Source: Ochrobactrum quorumnocens
Lineage (GTDB): Bacteria; Pseudomonadota; Alphaproteobacteria; Rhizobiales; Rhizobiaceae
NCBI RefSeq assembly: GCF_002278035.1
Contig: NZ_CP022604.1
Location: 620,001 to 684,000 of the forward strand
Direction: 5' to 3'
DNA: 64,000 nt
The first letter of the stretch is position 1; every line of letters starts with the position of its first letter. A model generated the notes under the pieces. That model made no database searches, had not been told where the DNA came from, and saw nothing but the letters and a program-made list of their open reading frames with translations. Made by a program: the position numbers and the translations under genes. Shown in pieces: positions 9,246-18,787 of this stretch.

Positions 9246-11600
9246 TTATGCTGCGTGGGTTTCAGTATGTTGGCTGGAGGCAATGGCCTGTCTCCGGTCA
9301 GGTATGCATACCGAGACCACGGTTCCAATGCCTTCAGTTGAGCGGATGCGCAGCCAGCCGCCATGGAGTTCAGCAAGAGATCTGGTGATCGCAAGGCCTA
9401 GACCTGAGCCAGTATGCGATTTTGTGAACTGGTTCTCGACCTGCTCGAACGGCTGACCGATTTTCCGCAGAGCGGATTTCGGGATACCGACGCCAGTGTC
9501 CTGAATAGTCATGAACAGAGCTGATCCAGTCTTCCGTGCGCGAACAGTGATGCGTCCATTGTGAGACGTGAACTTCACCGCATTGGATAGAAGGTTGATC
9601 AGCACTTGCTTGACGGCACGGCGATCCGCATTGAGCTGCATGGCTTCTTCAATACGCGTCTCAACTGTGATGTTTTTTTCATCTGCTTGCAAAGAAATCA
9701 TGCGCACAGTTTCATTGATCAGCGGACAGAGGTCGATCTCCTCACGATCAAGCGAAAAGTGGCCCGCTTCGATCTTCGACATATCGAGAATGTCATTGAT
9801 CACGTTGAGTAGGAAATTACCGCTGGTGTGAATGTCGTTGATATATTCCTCATAGCGGTCGGAGCCGAGTGGCCCGAAAGTGCCAGCCTGAATCATTTCG
9901 GAGAAGCCGATGATTGCATTGAGCGGGGTGCGCAACTCGTGAGACATATTGGCAAGGAATTCGGACTTGGCGCGGTTTGCAGCTTCCGCGCGTTCCTTTT
10001 CCTGACCGTATTTGCGAGCCAGCTCTGATAGTTCACGTACGCGGTCGCGCTCACCTTTACGGGCAATGGACAGGTCGTGAATGGTCGCCATCAGGCGTCG
10101 TTCGCTATCCACCAGACGTTCCTGATGCTGCTTGATCTGGGTAATGTCGGTGCCGATGGAAACCAAACCACCGTCCTGTGTACGGCGTTCATTGACCTGT
10201 AGCCAGCGCCCATCGCTCAGTTGACGTTCGAAAGTCTGGCCACCAGCGCGATTATGCTCGTTCGCCATGCGACGTTCAAAGCTGAATGGACGCGTATGCG
10301 CATCAACTTCGTTGCGCGGCACGCCGGGCTTGAGTGTCCAGACCGGAAGACCTGCGTATTCGCTGAACTTGGAATTGGCCATCACCAGACGGTTATTGGA
10401 ATCCCAGAGAACGAATGCCTCGGAAATATTCTCGATGGCTTCCCGGATACGCATATCGGCTTCTGCCGTCTGCTGCGCAAAGCGATGCTGTTCACTGACG
10501 TCGAATGCAATGCCGACGAGGTGCAGATCATTTTCGGACGCGATCTCGGCACGAACCCGCATCCAGACCCAAGAACCATCCGCATGGCGCATACGGAAAA
10601 CGCGATCCACATGCGAAATGTCACCAGCCGCTGCCTGTTCCGCAATCGAATAAAGATCGCCGTCTTCTGGATTGATGATTGCAGACACGTCGCCAAAGGC
10701 AAGCACAGCATCCTGCGCCTCATAGCCGAGCATCTCATACATGGAGCGCGACCAGTAGATGCGTCCGCGTGCCATATCCCAATCCCACAGACCACCACGA
10801 CCACGCGCAAGCGCCATATCGATACGACGCTGGATCTGGCCGGAAAGATCGTCGGCTTCGCGGGCACGCGCTGCCTGACTGAAATAGGCATAGAGAATTG
10901 CAAACATCACTCCGGTCGTGCCTGCAAAGAGCGTCACGTTAAGCGATACGGCGCGTTTCCATTCAGCAAATATCGTGCTTTCCGGTTCCGCTGCAATGAT
11001 AGCGTAAGGAACAGTCATTGGTTTTGACACTGTGCCGTAGGCAGCTTCTCCGTTCATGACGACTGTCAAAACGCCAGCACGTTCCGCAAACATAAACAGG
11101 GGCTGGATGTCGCTAAACACATCATCGGCCTGTTTGCCGACGATGTTGGTTGCGGGGCCGGAGGCTGTGACGATGACTGAATCGTCATTGACCAGAGCAA
11201 TCGTCATGCCGCTCGAAGAAAGACCGCGGGAGCGAAATTCCGCAATGGTATTATCAAGATCTTTGGGCGCCATTTGCGCACCAGCCTGCGTGCCATTCGC
11301 TGCACGCTCGATCATCTGCGCCAGATTGGCAGTCGCGGCGGACAAGGCTGCCTTGTGCTGCAATTCGATGTCTTCGCGCCACGATAACATCGAGAACACG
11401 CGCGCCACGCCAAGTATGATGAGAAAGATGATGATGAGGGCCGGAACAAGACGACGCAATACGGGCTCAACCGCCACGAACTTACCGTAGGCAGGACCCG
11501 CAAGAAGCTTGGCATGCCCCGAGAGCCTGCCTTTCTTCCGCTTCCGTCCGGAGTCGCGATGCTTCCCCGCCGTCGCGTCGTACGCGTCGGTGCTTGCCAT
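9246..11600 (-). CDS. Membrane PAS-domain histidine kinase, PleC-like
   Basis: Hybrid-free sensor kinase of 784 residues. A basic N-terminus precedes a transmembrane helix at about residues 48-70, an extracytoplasmic domain of about 140 residues, and a second helix at about 222-245. Two PAS domains (about 265-375 and 385-490) and a coiled coil follow. The HisKA domain has phosphoacceptor His554 ([18 protein letters not shown]) and the HATPase domain has [10 protein letters not shown] and [18 protein letters not shown]. This PAS plus HisKA signature is that of the PleC/DivJ/PdhS cell-cycle kinases of alphaproteobacteria, and from memory pleC lies beside glnE in Sinorhizobium. The assignment is therefore by architecture and neighbourhood, not proof. 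Start supported by AGAGGGG upstream. Confidence 0.8.
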   Translation of the reverse strand: MASTDAYDATAGKHRDSGRKRKKGRLSGHAKLLAGPAYGKFVAVEPVLRRLVPALIIIFLIILGVARVFSMLSWREDIELQHKAALSAATANLAQMIERAANGTQAGAQMAPKDLDNTIAEFRSRGLSSSGMTIALVNDDSVIVTASGPATNIVGKQADDVFSDIQPLFMFAERAGVLTVVMNGEAAYGTVSKPMTVPYAIIAAEPESTIFAEWKRAVSLNVTLFAGTTGVMFAILYAYFSQAARAREADDLSGQIQRRIDMALARGRGGLWDWDMARGRIYWSRSMYEMLGYEAQDAVLAFGDVSAIINPEDGDLYSIAEQAAAGDISHVDRVFRMRHADGSWVWMRVRAEIASENDLHLVGIAFDVSEQHRFAQQTAEADMRIREAIENISEAFVLWDSNNRLVMANSKFSEYAGLPVWTLKPGVPRNEVDAHTRPFSFERRMANEHNRAGGQTFERQLSDGRWLQVNERRTQDGGLVSIGTDITQIKQHQERLVDSERRLMATIHDLSIARKGERDRVRELSELARKYGQEKERAEAANRAKSEFLANMSHELRTPLNAIIGFSEMIQAGTFGPLGSDRYEEYINDIHTSGNFLLNVINDILDMSKIEAGHFSLDREEIDLCPLINETVRMISLQADEKNITVETRIEEAMQLNADRRAVKQVLINLLSNAVKFTSHNGRITVRARKTGSALFMTIQDTGVGIPKSALRKIGQPFEQVENQFTKSHTGSGLGLAITRSLAELHGGWLRIRSTEGIGTVVSVCIPDRRQAIASSQHTETHAA

Positions 11601-11998
11601 CTGTTGGCCCCTCTTGATTTGCCGTGACAGTTCCCAAGATGCGCCGGAAGCGCTGTCCGCCCGAAACTGCTTGAACTGAAATCTCTACTCAAAATGTTTC
11701 GGAATACGCCATCTCCGAACAGCTTCAATGAATCAAAAGTGATTCGCGCTGTCCAGTGAATTCGTTAACGAGATGTAAAAAACACCGCCGCCGCACTTGG
11801 TTTTTCTGTTGAATCTCAACCTGTTAAGCGGAATCAGTTTGAGAGAGTGCTCATCTAACATCATGAAAAGACTCATTAAAGCCGTAAGTCTTTGCAGGTT
11901 TTATGCGGTTTTGCTTGGATGACGGCAGAACGGTTGCGCCCGGCCCATTTTGGGGCCGAGCGTAACGAATCAGCAAGTAGCAATATATGATTCGCGAA
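11601..11998. other. Intergenic region upstream of the PleC-like kinase
   Basis: These 398 bp separate the kinase start from the 3' end of pepN. The part near 11700-11850 is AT-richer and probably holds the kinase promoter. A short inverted pair CGGCCC / GGGCCG at about 11940-11957 could end pepN transcription but has no T run. Only short open frames (about 40 codons) without ribosome sites are seen. Confidence 0.5.
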
Positions 11999-14650
11999 TC
12001 AGGCGAGGGTTCGGTCCACGATGTCGCGAAGATCGGTCGACAGCTTAGGAGTTCCGGCGATGCGAGCCAGTGCAGCACGCGCATGTTCACGACGCGTATC
12101 TTCGAGTGAGCGCCATGAGCGCAAAGCAGTGAGAAGACGCGCTGCAAGCTGCGGGTTCTCCGGATCGATCGCGAGAATGATATCGGCGAAGAAACTATAA
12201 GCCGCACCATCCTTGCGATTGAACCCGGTTGGGTTGCTTGCAGAAAAAGCCCCGATCAGTGCACGTACCCGGTTTGGATTGTCGAACGAAAGGAGCTTGT
12301 GTTTAGTAAGCGCACGAACGGCATCAAGCGCTTTTTCGCCGGGGCGTGTTGCTTGCACGATAAACCACTTGTCCATTACTAACCCGTCGTCACCAAACCG
12401 CTTTTCAAATGATGCAAGAGCGCCCTGAGCTTCATGGCTGTCACCAAAGCGATGCACCAATACGCTGAGAGCGGCTGCGCGATCGGTCATGTTATCGCCG
12501 TCAGCAAACTGCTGGGCAGCGCGGGCAGGGGTGTTTTCGTGTCGGCTGAGATAGTCGAGAAGCACGTTGCGCAATGCGCGCTTGCCAGCTGACACGGCAT
12601 CTGGCGAGAACGTTCCTTCCTGCTGCAAGCTTGCATAAAGCGATGCGAAATTGCCCGCATAAGCGGATACGATTGCCGTGATGAGGTGATCGCGGCTTGC
12701 GCGAATTGCATCAGGGTCAACATTGTGACCCATCTCACGCGCTATATCGCTTTCAGTCGGTAAGGTCAGACAAAGTGCTCGGAAGGCCGCATCAAGCGTT
12801 TCGTCGGAGGCAACGCGCCCTGCAAGTTCAATGATCCTGTTGTCAATTTCCGGTTCATGGCTGCCCCGCACACGTTTGGCACCGTCGAGCAGGGCTTGCG
12901 TGAAAATGCCAGTCAGGGCCTGCCAACGGGCGACAGGATCGCTGTCGTTCAATGCCAGGAATATACGGTCGTCCGCATCAAGCGGGGAGATCAGATTGAT
13001 TGGCGCGGAGAAGCCACGTAGTAATGACGGGACGGGGCGCTCTTTGATGCCATGAAAGACGATGGTTTCCGACGCCCGATGCAGATGGATAACACCATCA
13101 TGAGCATCTCCGCCCTCGACTGATGAGGGCAGAATATCTTTGCCGTTTGATCCCAGAAGGCCAAAGGCGATCGGAATATGCATTGGCTTCTTTGTTGGCT
13201 GCCCAGGAGTCGGTGCGAGCGATTGCGCAAACTCTATGGTGAAGGTTTCTTTTTCAGCATTAAAGTCGAAACTCGCTTCGACTTTGGGTGTTCCAGACTG
13301 ATCGTACCAAAGCGAGAATTGTGAGAAATCCTGTCCAGAAACGTCAGCAAAAACTTTGATGAAGTCTTCAATGGTCGCCGCTTCTCCGTCATGGCGTTCG
13401 AAATAGAGGTCCATGCCTTTGCGGAACAGATCAGCGCCGATGATGGTGCGGATCATGCGCACCACTTCAGAACCTTTTTCATAGACGGTCGCCGTGTAGA
13501 AATTATTGATCTCGCTATATTCGCGCGGGCGAACCGGATGCGAGAGTGGGCCGCTATCTTCGGGAAATTGTTGGGCTTTGAGGATTTTCACTTCCGCGAT
13601 GCGTTTCACAGGGCGCGAGCGCTCATCCGCAGAAAACTCGTGATCGCGATAAACCGTCAGGCCTTCCTTGAGGCACAGCTGGAACCAGTCGCGACACGTG
13701 ATGCGATTGCCGGTCCAGTTATGAAAATACTCATGCGCAATAACCGCTTCAATGCCTGCATAATCAACGTCCGTTGCTGTATCGGAATCAGCCAGCACGT
13801 ATTTATCGTTGAAGACATTGAGGCCTTTGTTTTCCATTGCTCCCATATTGAAGTCGGAAACTGCAACGATATTGAAGACGTCCAGATCGTATTCGCGACC
13901 AAATTTTTCCTCGTCCCAACGCATGGAACGCTTGAGTGCATCCATGGCGTAAAGCGCGCGATCCTGTTTGCCATGCTCGACATAAATAGCGAGATCGACT
14001 GGGCGTCCTGATTGCGTGGTGAAATGGTCTTTCACAACATCGAGCGAACCCGCGACAAGGGCAAAGAGATAGGACGGCTTCGGATGCGGGTCATGCCAGA
14101 CGGCAAAATGCCGATCGGCATCGCTTGGCACAACACCGTGCTCAACGGGATTGCCATTCGCGAGCAAAATTGGGGCGGCTGTCTTCTTGGCGTCAATGCT
14201 TACCGTATAAACGGAAAGCACGTCCGGCCGGTCATAGTAAAAGGTGATGCGACGGAAACCCTCCGCTTCGCACTGTGTGCAATAGACGTCGCTCGACCGA
14301 TAAAGCCCTGAGAGCTGGCGATTTGTCGTCGGATTAACTTCGGTGACGATCTCAAGCGTAAAACGGTCTGTATCGGGCAGGTCGGTGATTTCGAGCTGAT
14401 CGGGCGTCACTGAATAGCCGTTGTCGCTAAGCGATGCTCCGTTCAGGCTCAAGCTGATCAACTTCAGCTCATCGCCGTCCAAAATAAGTGGCGTTCCTGC
14501 AGGCGTGCCCGCTCGGCGCTCGATGGTCAGTTGGGCGCGAACGATTGTCTTTTCCGGCTCAAGGATGAAGTCGAGTTTCGTTTCTGGAATAGCGTAAGGC
14601 GTTGGGCGATAGTCTTCGAGGCGGAATGTCTGACCAGTTTCAGTACGCAT
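11999..14650 (-). CDS. pepN: Aminopeptidase N (M1 metallopeptidase)
   Basis: Zinc aminopeptidase that removes N-terminal residues from peptides in cytoplasmic protein turnover. The 883-residue protein has the substrate-anchoring GAMEN motif (MGAMENKGL) and the zinc site HEYFHNWTGNR with His306, catalytic Glu307 and His310; the third ligand Glu lies in LKEGLTVYRD. The C-terminal half is the helical domain of the E. coli-type PepN subfamily. The frame is open back to 14773, but that extension is the translated palindromic repeat; MRTETGQTF at 14650 matches the family N-terminus. It is a single gene, divergent from the EamA transporter. Confidence 0.95.
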   Translation of the reverse strand: MRTETGQTFRLEDYRPTPYAIPETKLDFILEPEKTIVRAQLTIERRAGTPAGTPLILDGDELKLISLSLNGASLSDNGYSVTPDQLEITDLPDTDRFTLEIVTEVNPTTNRQLSGLYRSSDVYCTQCEAEGFRRITFYYDRPDVLSVYTVSIDAKKTAAPILLANGNPVEHGVVPSDADRHFAVWHDPHPKPSYLFALVAGSLDVVKDHFTTQSGRPVDLAIYVEHGKQDRALYAMDALKRSMRWDEEKFGREYDLDVFNIVAVSDFNMGAMENKGLNVFNDKYVLADSDTATDVDYAGIEAVIAHEYFHNWTGNRITCRDWFQLCLKEGLTVYRDHEFSADERSRPVKRIAEVKILKAQQFPEDSGPLSHPVRPREYSEINNFYTATVYEKGSEVVRMIRTIIGADLFRKGMDLYFERHDGEAATIEDFIKVFADVSGQDFSQFSLWYDQSGTPKVEASFDFNAEKETFTIEFAQSLAPTPGQPTKKPMHIPIAFGLLGSNGKDILPSSVEGGDAHDGVIHLHRASETIVFHGIKERPVPSLLRGFSAPINLISPLDADDRIFLALNDSDPVARWQALTGIFTQALLDGAKRVRGSHEPEIDNRIIELAGRVASDETLDAAFRALCLTLPTESDIAREMGHNVDPDAIRASRDHLITAIVSAYAGNFASLYASLQQEGTFSPDAVSAGKRALRNVLLDYLSRHENTPARAAQQFADGDNMTDRAAALSVLVHRFGDSHEAQGALASFEKRFGDDGLVMDKWFIVQATRPGEKALDAVRALTKHKLLSFDNPNRVRALIGAFSASNPTGFNRKDGAAYSFFADIILAIDPENPQLAARLLTALRSWRSLEDTRREHARAALARIAGTPKLSTDLRDIVDRTLA

Positions 14651-14669
14651 TGCGAAACTCTTCTTTGAA

Positions 14670-14766
14670 GCGCATCCCGAAAAGTGTGAAACGGTTTTCG
14701 GGCAAGATGCGCGTTGAAATAAATCATGAGAGCGCCGATCGGGGTCAATCAAATCGAAAGGCGCTC
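14670..14766. repeat. Two-hairpin palindromic element (type B) upstream of pepN
   Basis: First hairpin: GCGCATCCCGAAAAGTGTGA ... ACGGTTTTCGGGCAAGATGCGC (14670-14712). Second hairpin: GAGCGCCGAT ... ATCGAAAGGCGCTC. It is nearly the same as the unit at 27571-27666, including the GCATCCCGAAAAGTGTGAAA stretch, so it is a dispersed element. It lies in the pepN 5' leader and creates a spurious 41-codon extension of the pepN frame. Confidence 0.85.
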
Positions 14767-14950
14767 CAAGCACTTCGATGCAAGAGTCGTATCCGGCTTT
14801 TTAGCAAACGACAAGAAAAGCGAAGTTGCTCAATATTTTTTACATGCCGCTCTCTGCTTGGCTGGAACTTTATTACGAACAGGCCTATGGATAGCGCGAT
14901 AACTGTAATTTCCCGCCATGCTCCATATCTCCCGATTAAGGAATTGCGTT

Positions 14951-15940
14951 GTGAAGTCCCTTCCGGACGCGGCCTCCGCAAATGTTCAGGTCAGCGAAAC
15001 TATCGAGCCTGATCTACTTCAGAACAACCCGATGTTGGGGATCAGCCTTAAAGTCGCTTCTGTCGCTGTTTTTGTGGGCATGTCGACCTTGCTCAAAGCT
15101 GCTGAGGGCATTCCACTTGGTCAATTGATCTTCTTCCGTTCATTCTTCGCAGTACTGGCGATCCTTGTCTATTTCGCTCTGCGCGGGCAACTCTCCGGCA
15201 TTCTTCAAACCCGTCACGGCTTCAGTCACTTCTGGCGCGGGATGGTTGGTGTGGGTGCGATGTCACTGAGCTTTTATGCCCTGACCAAGCTACCTTTGCC
15301 TGAAGCAATTGCAATCAATTACGCGTCTCCCCTAATTGCTGTGGTGCTGGGCGCTCTAATCCTGCATGAAGTCGTCCGGCTTTATCGCTGGAGTGCGGTG
15401 ATTATCGGCCTTTTAGGCGTAATGATAATCATCTGGCCACGCATGACCTTATTTGCTGAAGGCAATGTCGGACATAACGAAGCCATGGGTGCGCTTGCGG
15501 CTCTTGGGGGGGCGGTCATGGCTGCTTTTGCGATGATGCTGGTGCGTCGCCTTGTGCAGACAGAGCGCACCTCGACAATCGTTATCTATTTCTCGATTTC
15601 CGCCAGTGTTATTGCGCTGGTCAGTGTTCCGTTCGGCTGGGTCATGCCGACCGGACCACAGCTCGCAATGCTGATTGGTGCGGGTATTGCTGGTGGTATC
15701 GCTCAAATCCTTCTGACCGAATGCTATCGGCATGCACCGATGAGCACGATTGCACCATTTGAATACACATCAATGCTGCTTGGCCTGGGGATAGGCTTTC
15801 TGTTTTTTGGTGATATTCCGACTTTTGAAATGCTCGTAGGCAGTGCCATTGTCATGGCAGCCGGCGGATATATCATCTACCGCGAGCATCAGCTGGCGAT
15901 TGAACCACACAAGGCGAATACCCCCCAACAGTCACAGTAA
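14951..15940 (+). CDS. EamA/DMT-family transporter
   Basis: Polytopic inner-membrane protein of 329 residues with ten predicted transmembrane helices in two EamA repeats (about residues 30-155 and 175-300), the drug/metabolite transporter fold. Substrates in this family are metabolites or amino acids; none can be named here. The start is set at the GTG at 14951 because AAGGA lies 8 nt upstream, whereas the ATG at 14918 has no ribosome site. The stop lies 2 nt from the stop of the convergent MFS gene, with no terminator between, so transcripts must overlap. Confidence 0.85.
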   Translation: MKSLPDAASANVQVSETIEPDLLQNNPMLGISLKVASVAVFVGMSTLLKAAEGIPLGQLIFFRSFFAVLAILVYFALRGQLSGILQTRHGFSHFWRGMVGVGAMSLSFYALTKLPLPEAIAINYASPLIAVVLGALILHEVVRLYRWSAVIIGLLGVMIIIWPRMTLFAEGNVGHNEAMGALAALGGAVMAAFAMMLVRRLVQTERTSTIVIYFSISASVIALVSVPFGWVMPTGPQLAMLIGAGIAGGIAQILLTECYRHAPMSTIAPFEYTSMLLGLGIGFLFFGDIPTFEMLVGSAIVMAAGGYIIYREHQLAIEPHKANTPQQSQ

Positions 15941-15942
15941 CC

Positions 15943-17196
15943 TCATGCTTGCCCCGGCGTTCCCTCAGCGCGCGGATCAAGCTGCATTGTTTCGGGTGTC
16001 GATTGACCATCGGGCGTATGGAACTTGAATTCAGTTTTCTGATCACTGATTGCAGGACGCTCGAACCGCCGAATACGCCAGAAGGCGTGTAATCCGTAGA
16101 TAGCATAGGCAACGGCCATGGTCACGAAGAAGCCAGACGCGCCGATGAGATCCATCATAGGGCCTGAAATTGCCGGTCCAAGCACACTGCCGCAGCCATA
16201 GATTATCAGCAATCCGCCGGAGATTTTCACAAATTCATTGGCATCGGCGTAGTCATTGGCGTGCGCTACATTAAGACTGTAGATCGGGTAGAGCACAGAG
16301 CCGAAAAGAAACATCATGATGTAAAGCGCGTAAGGCGATGTTGGATGAATCAACAGCATGACAGCCGACAGGACAAACCCGATAACACCGGCTATGACCA
16401 TCACAATTCGACGGTCTACGAGGTCAGAGGCACGACCGATTGGGTACTGAAAAATTGCGCCACCGATCATGGCGCAGGCAAGCATGGTCGCGATGCCAAA
16501 GGTTGTAAGCCCATTCATTTCGCCATAGATCGCAGCGAGAAAGCTCCATGTGCTAGCCACAATACCAGCAATGAAAGAGCCAATGGCGGCAGCCGGAGAG
16601 CGGCGATAGAGGCCTTTCAAATCGAGTGAAGCCTGAGTAAGCGGGTTTGGCGATTGCGCACTTGAAAGTGTGGTTGGCAGCAGGGCGCTTGCATAGATGA
16701 TGGCGCAGACGATGAAGAGCGTAACGGTCGTCGCATCGCCAAATGGCAGGATATATTGTCCACACATCAGACCAAGCATGGTGATGATCATATAGAACGA
16801 GAAAATCTTGCCACGCGTTTCATTTGTAACGCGTTCATTCAGCCAGCTTTCGATAATCATGTAGGAGCCGGCAAGCGAGAAGCCTGCGATGCCGCGAAAG
16901 ATCATCCAGGCATAAGGGCTTATGATCAGTGAATGCAGGAGCAGTGCAATGGAGAGGAGTGTCAGCAAGGCTGAAAACACGCGCACATGCCCGACGCGTC
17001 GCACCAGATGTGGGATCAGGATGCAGCCCATTGTGAAAGCCAGTGAATAGGAAGTTCCCATCCAACCTATAGTCGTGGTCGACCAGCCTTCGATCCCGCC
17101 ACGGATGGGCAGGAGAATACCCGCAAGCCCACCTGCAAGCAGCATGAGAAATGTGCTTGCCAACAAGGCGGCAATGGGCAGGAGCTGTCCAGCCAT
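15943..17196 (-). CDS. MFS transporter
   Basis: Major-facilitator permease of 417 residues with twelve predicted helices. It shows the loop 2-3 type motif after helix 2 (GCILIPHLVRRVGHVRVFS) and a second GRASDLVDRR motif between helices 8 and 9. The pattern resembles the YcaD/TMEM-like MFS proteins of rhizobia. The substrate is unknown. The ATG at 17196 (MAGQLLPI) is preferred over the upstream ATG at 17208 because GTGGAG lies 6 nt before it. Convergent with the EamA gene. The C-terminal tail after helix 12 is hydrophilic (about 50 residues). Confidence 0.85.
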   Translation of the reverse strand: MAGQLLPIAALLASTFLMLLAGGLAGILLPIRGGIEGWSTTTIGWMGTSYSLAFTMGCILIPHLVRRVGHVRVFSALLTLLSIALLLHSLIISPYAWMIFRGIAGFSLAGSYMIIESWLNERVTNETRGKIFSFYMIITMLGLMCGQYILPFGDATTVTLFIVCAIIYASALLPTTLSSAQSPNPLTQASLDLKGLYRRSPAAAIGSFIAGIVASTWSFLAAIYGEMNGLTTFGIATMLACAMIGGAIFQYPIGRASDLVDRRIVMVIAGVIGFVLSAVMLLIHPTSPYALYIMMFLFGSVLYPIYSLNVAHANDYADANEFVKISGGLLIIYGCGSVLGPAISGPMMDLIGASGFFVTMAVAYAIYGLHAFWRIRRFERPAISDQKTEFKFHTPDGQSTPETMQLDPRAEGTPGQA

Positions 17197-17345
17197 GATG
17201 AACTCCACGAAGGGCTATATTGTCCACACGGACTATATTTAAAGAATACCTGTTACCGTCAGGCACCGTTCAAAATGCGAACTACTGCATGTTTGCGGCA
17301 TGTTGGTGACAGTCTTGCTGCCGATGCCACCGAAATGAAGGAATA

Positions 17346-18218
17346 TCAATCGCCTAATTCGGCGAGCTTCATTTTTACAGCGAGAAAATCACGCCAGGCA
17401 AAGCGCTTCTGTGCGGGCGTGCGCAGCAGATAAGCCGGATGCAGTGTTGGCATAACAGGAATTTCAATGCCTGAAGGCGTGCGATGCACTTTCCAGTTGC
17501 CGCGCAGGCGCAAAATACCTTCAGCCGCCCCCGTCAACGCCTTACCGGCAGGACCGCCCAGTGCGACCAGTATTTTCGGTGCCGCAAGTTCAATCTGTCG
17601 TTCAATAAATGGGCGGCACAATTCAGTTTCGACCGGCGTGGGTGTACGATTGCCCGGCGGACGCCATGGAATTGTGTTGGCGATATAGACATTCTCGCGC
17701 TTGAGACCAATGGCCTCGATCATTCGGTTGAGCAGCTGTCCGGATTTACCGACGAACGGTAGTCCTTCTATGTCCTCATCACGCCCCGGCGCTTCACCGA
17801 CAAACATGATGTCTGACGATGGATCGCCGTCTGCAAAACAGAGGTTTTTTGCAGTGAACTTTAGATTGCAGCCATCAAATGCTGCGAGCTTTTCGCGCAG
17901 TTCTTCCAGCGTTGCAGCTTGGGAAGCTGCTTCACGGGCAAGCGCGATCTGCGCGCCGTCTGGAACGTCAGTTGCAGCCTGCACAGGGCGGCTTGTGGGT
18001 GAGGGGACTGCTGCTTGGCGCGGCTGCTGTTGTTGCGGACGCGCGCGGTCTGTTTGCGCCGTAGATCTGTCTTCCTGCGCTGGTGCCGACCGTGCCAGCT
18101 GACGCTGTGGTTCTGCAAAGCGATCGATTGGCGTGTCGGAAAGTGGCATGTCGACGCCCGCTTCCGCGTAAAAGCGAAGCAGACCTTCCATATCCAGTGT
18201 TTCCCGGTCATCGATCAT
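17346..18218 (-). CDS. Uracil-DNA glycosylase, family 4 type
   Basis: Family 4 enzymes excise uracil from DNA to start base-excision repair. Of 290 residues, the first 95 or so are a poorly conserved, Gln/Pro/Arg-rich low-complexity leader. The catalytic domain shows motif 1 GEAPGRDEDIEGLPFVGKSG (from about residue 136), the middle motif IPWRPPGNRTPT and the C-terminal HPAYLLR motif. Classical members bind a 4Fe-4S cluster through a C-x2-C pair just before the core; here the equivalent stretch DGCNLKFTAKNLC lacks the second Cys. A Cys in TELCRPFIERQ is retained. The gene is divergent from the ETF-QO gene across a repeat-rich 569-bp gap. Confidence 0.87.
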   Translation of the reverse strand: MIDDRETLDMEGLLRFYAEAGVDMPLSDTPIDRFAEPQRQLARSAPAQEDRSTAQTDRARPQQQQPRQAAVPSPTSRPVQAATDVPDGAQIALAREAASQAATLEELREKLAAFDGCNLKFTAKNLCFADGDPSSDIMFVGEAPGRDEDIEGLPFVGKSGQLLNRMIEAIGLKRENVYIANTIPWRPPGNRTPTPVETELCRPFIERQIELAAPKILVALGGPAGKALTGAAEGILRLRGNWKVHRTPSGIEIPVMPTLHPAYLLRTPAQKRFAWRDFLAVKMKLAELGD

Positions 18219-18303
18219 GTTTTTACCTCACAGATTGAGGTGGCGAATTTTGACGTCGATTGCAAGAGCGTAGTGCATAATTCCGGTTTATAGAGTGATT
18301 AAA

Positions 18304-18348
18304 GCATGTCTCCCCAAAGTAGGAACCGGTTTTCGGATAAAGACATGC
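18304..18348. repeat. Type B palindromic repeat
   Basis: Arms GCATGTCT and AGACATGC enclose CCCCAAAGTAGGAACCGG and TTTTCGGATAA. This is the ...AAGTGGGAACCGGTTTTCGG... unit known as a dispersed intergenic palindrome in Brucellaceae. Confidence 0.85.
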
Positions 18349-18565
18349 GTAGAAACCAACCTGCATGTCTCCCAAAACTGAGAGCTAATATTTTTATGAA
18401 GGGACGATGCGTTGCGTCACAATAGCCCACAACCAGACGGTTGGCCGTTTAAGAATTGACGTTTACGTTAAGGTCAATACTATGAAGGTAATTTTTGCAG
18501 TGATTTTGGACAATTGGACGCATATGCGACAGTCTTTAACTCTGCGAGAGGGTAAAGCAACTGGA

Positions 18566-18657
18566 GCGCATGCGGAATAGTAAGAAGCGTTTTCGGATAT
18601 GATGCGCGTTAGAACAAAACGTTAGGGCGCGATCTGATGTATTCGGATTGAAAGCGT
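18566..18657. repeat. Type B palindromic repeat, two-hairpin form
   Basis: Arms GCGCAT and ATGCGC enclose GCGGAATAGTAAGAAGCG and TTTTCGGATATG. A second imperfect hairpin with GGGCGCGATCTGAT follows. It is degenerate relative to the copies at 14670 and 27571. Confidence 0.65.
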
Positions 18658-18787
18658 TTTAAGGGGAAACAAGGCCTGTCCGAATATGGTTTATCCCCAT
18701 TCGCGATAGGTTCATGAGCAAAAACAATTGGATGCATTGCCCGCGCTGAAATAGTGAGGGGAAAATGTAAACCCGACGGAGGCACAA

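Larger units (their letters stand above)
18219..18787. other. Repeat-rich intergenic region between udg and the ETF-QO gene
   Basis: This 569-bp divergent gap contains two type B palindromes, at 18304 and 18566 (listed separately). The AT-rich stretch 18440-18540 is a likely site for promoters of both flanking genes. No open frame with a ribosome site is seen. Confidence 0.6.
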
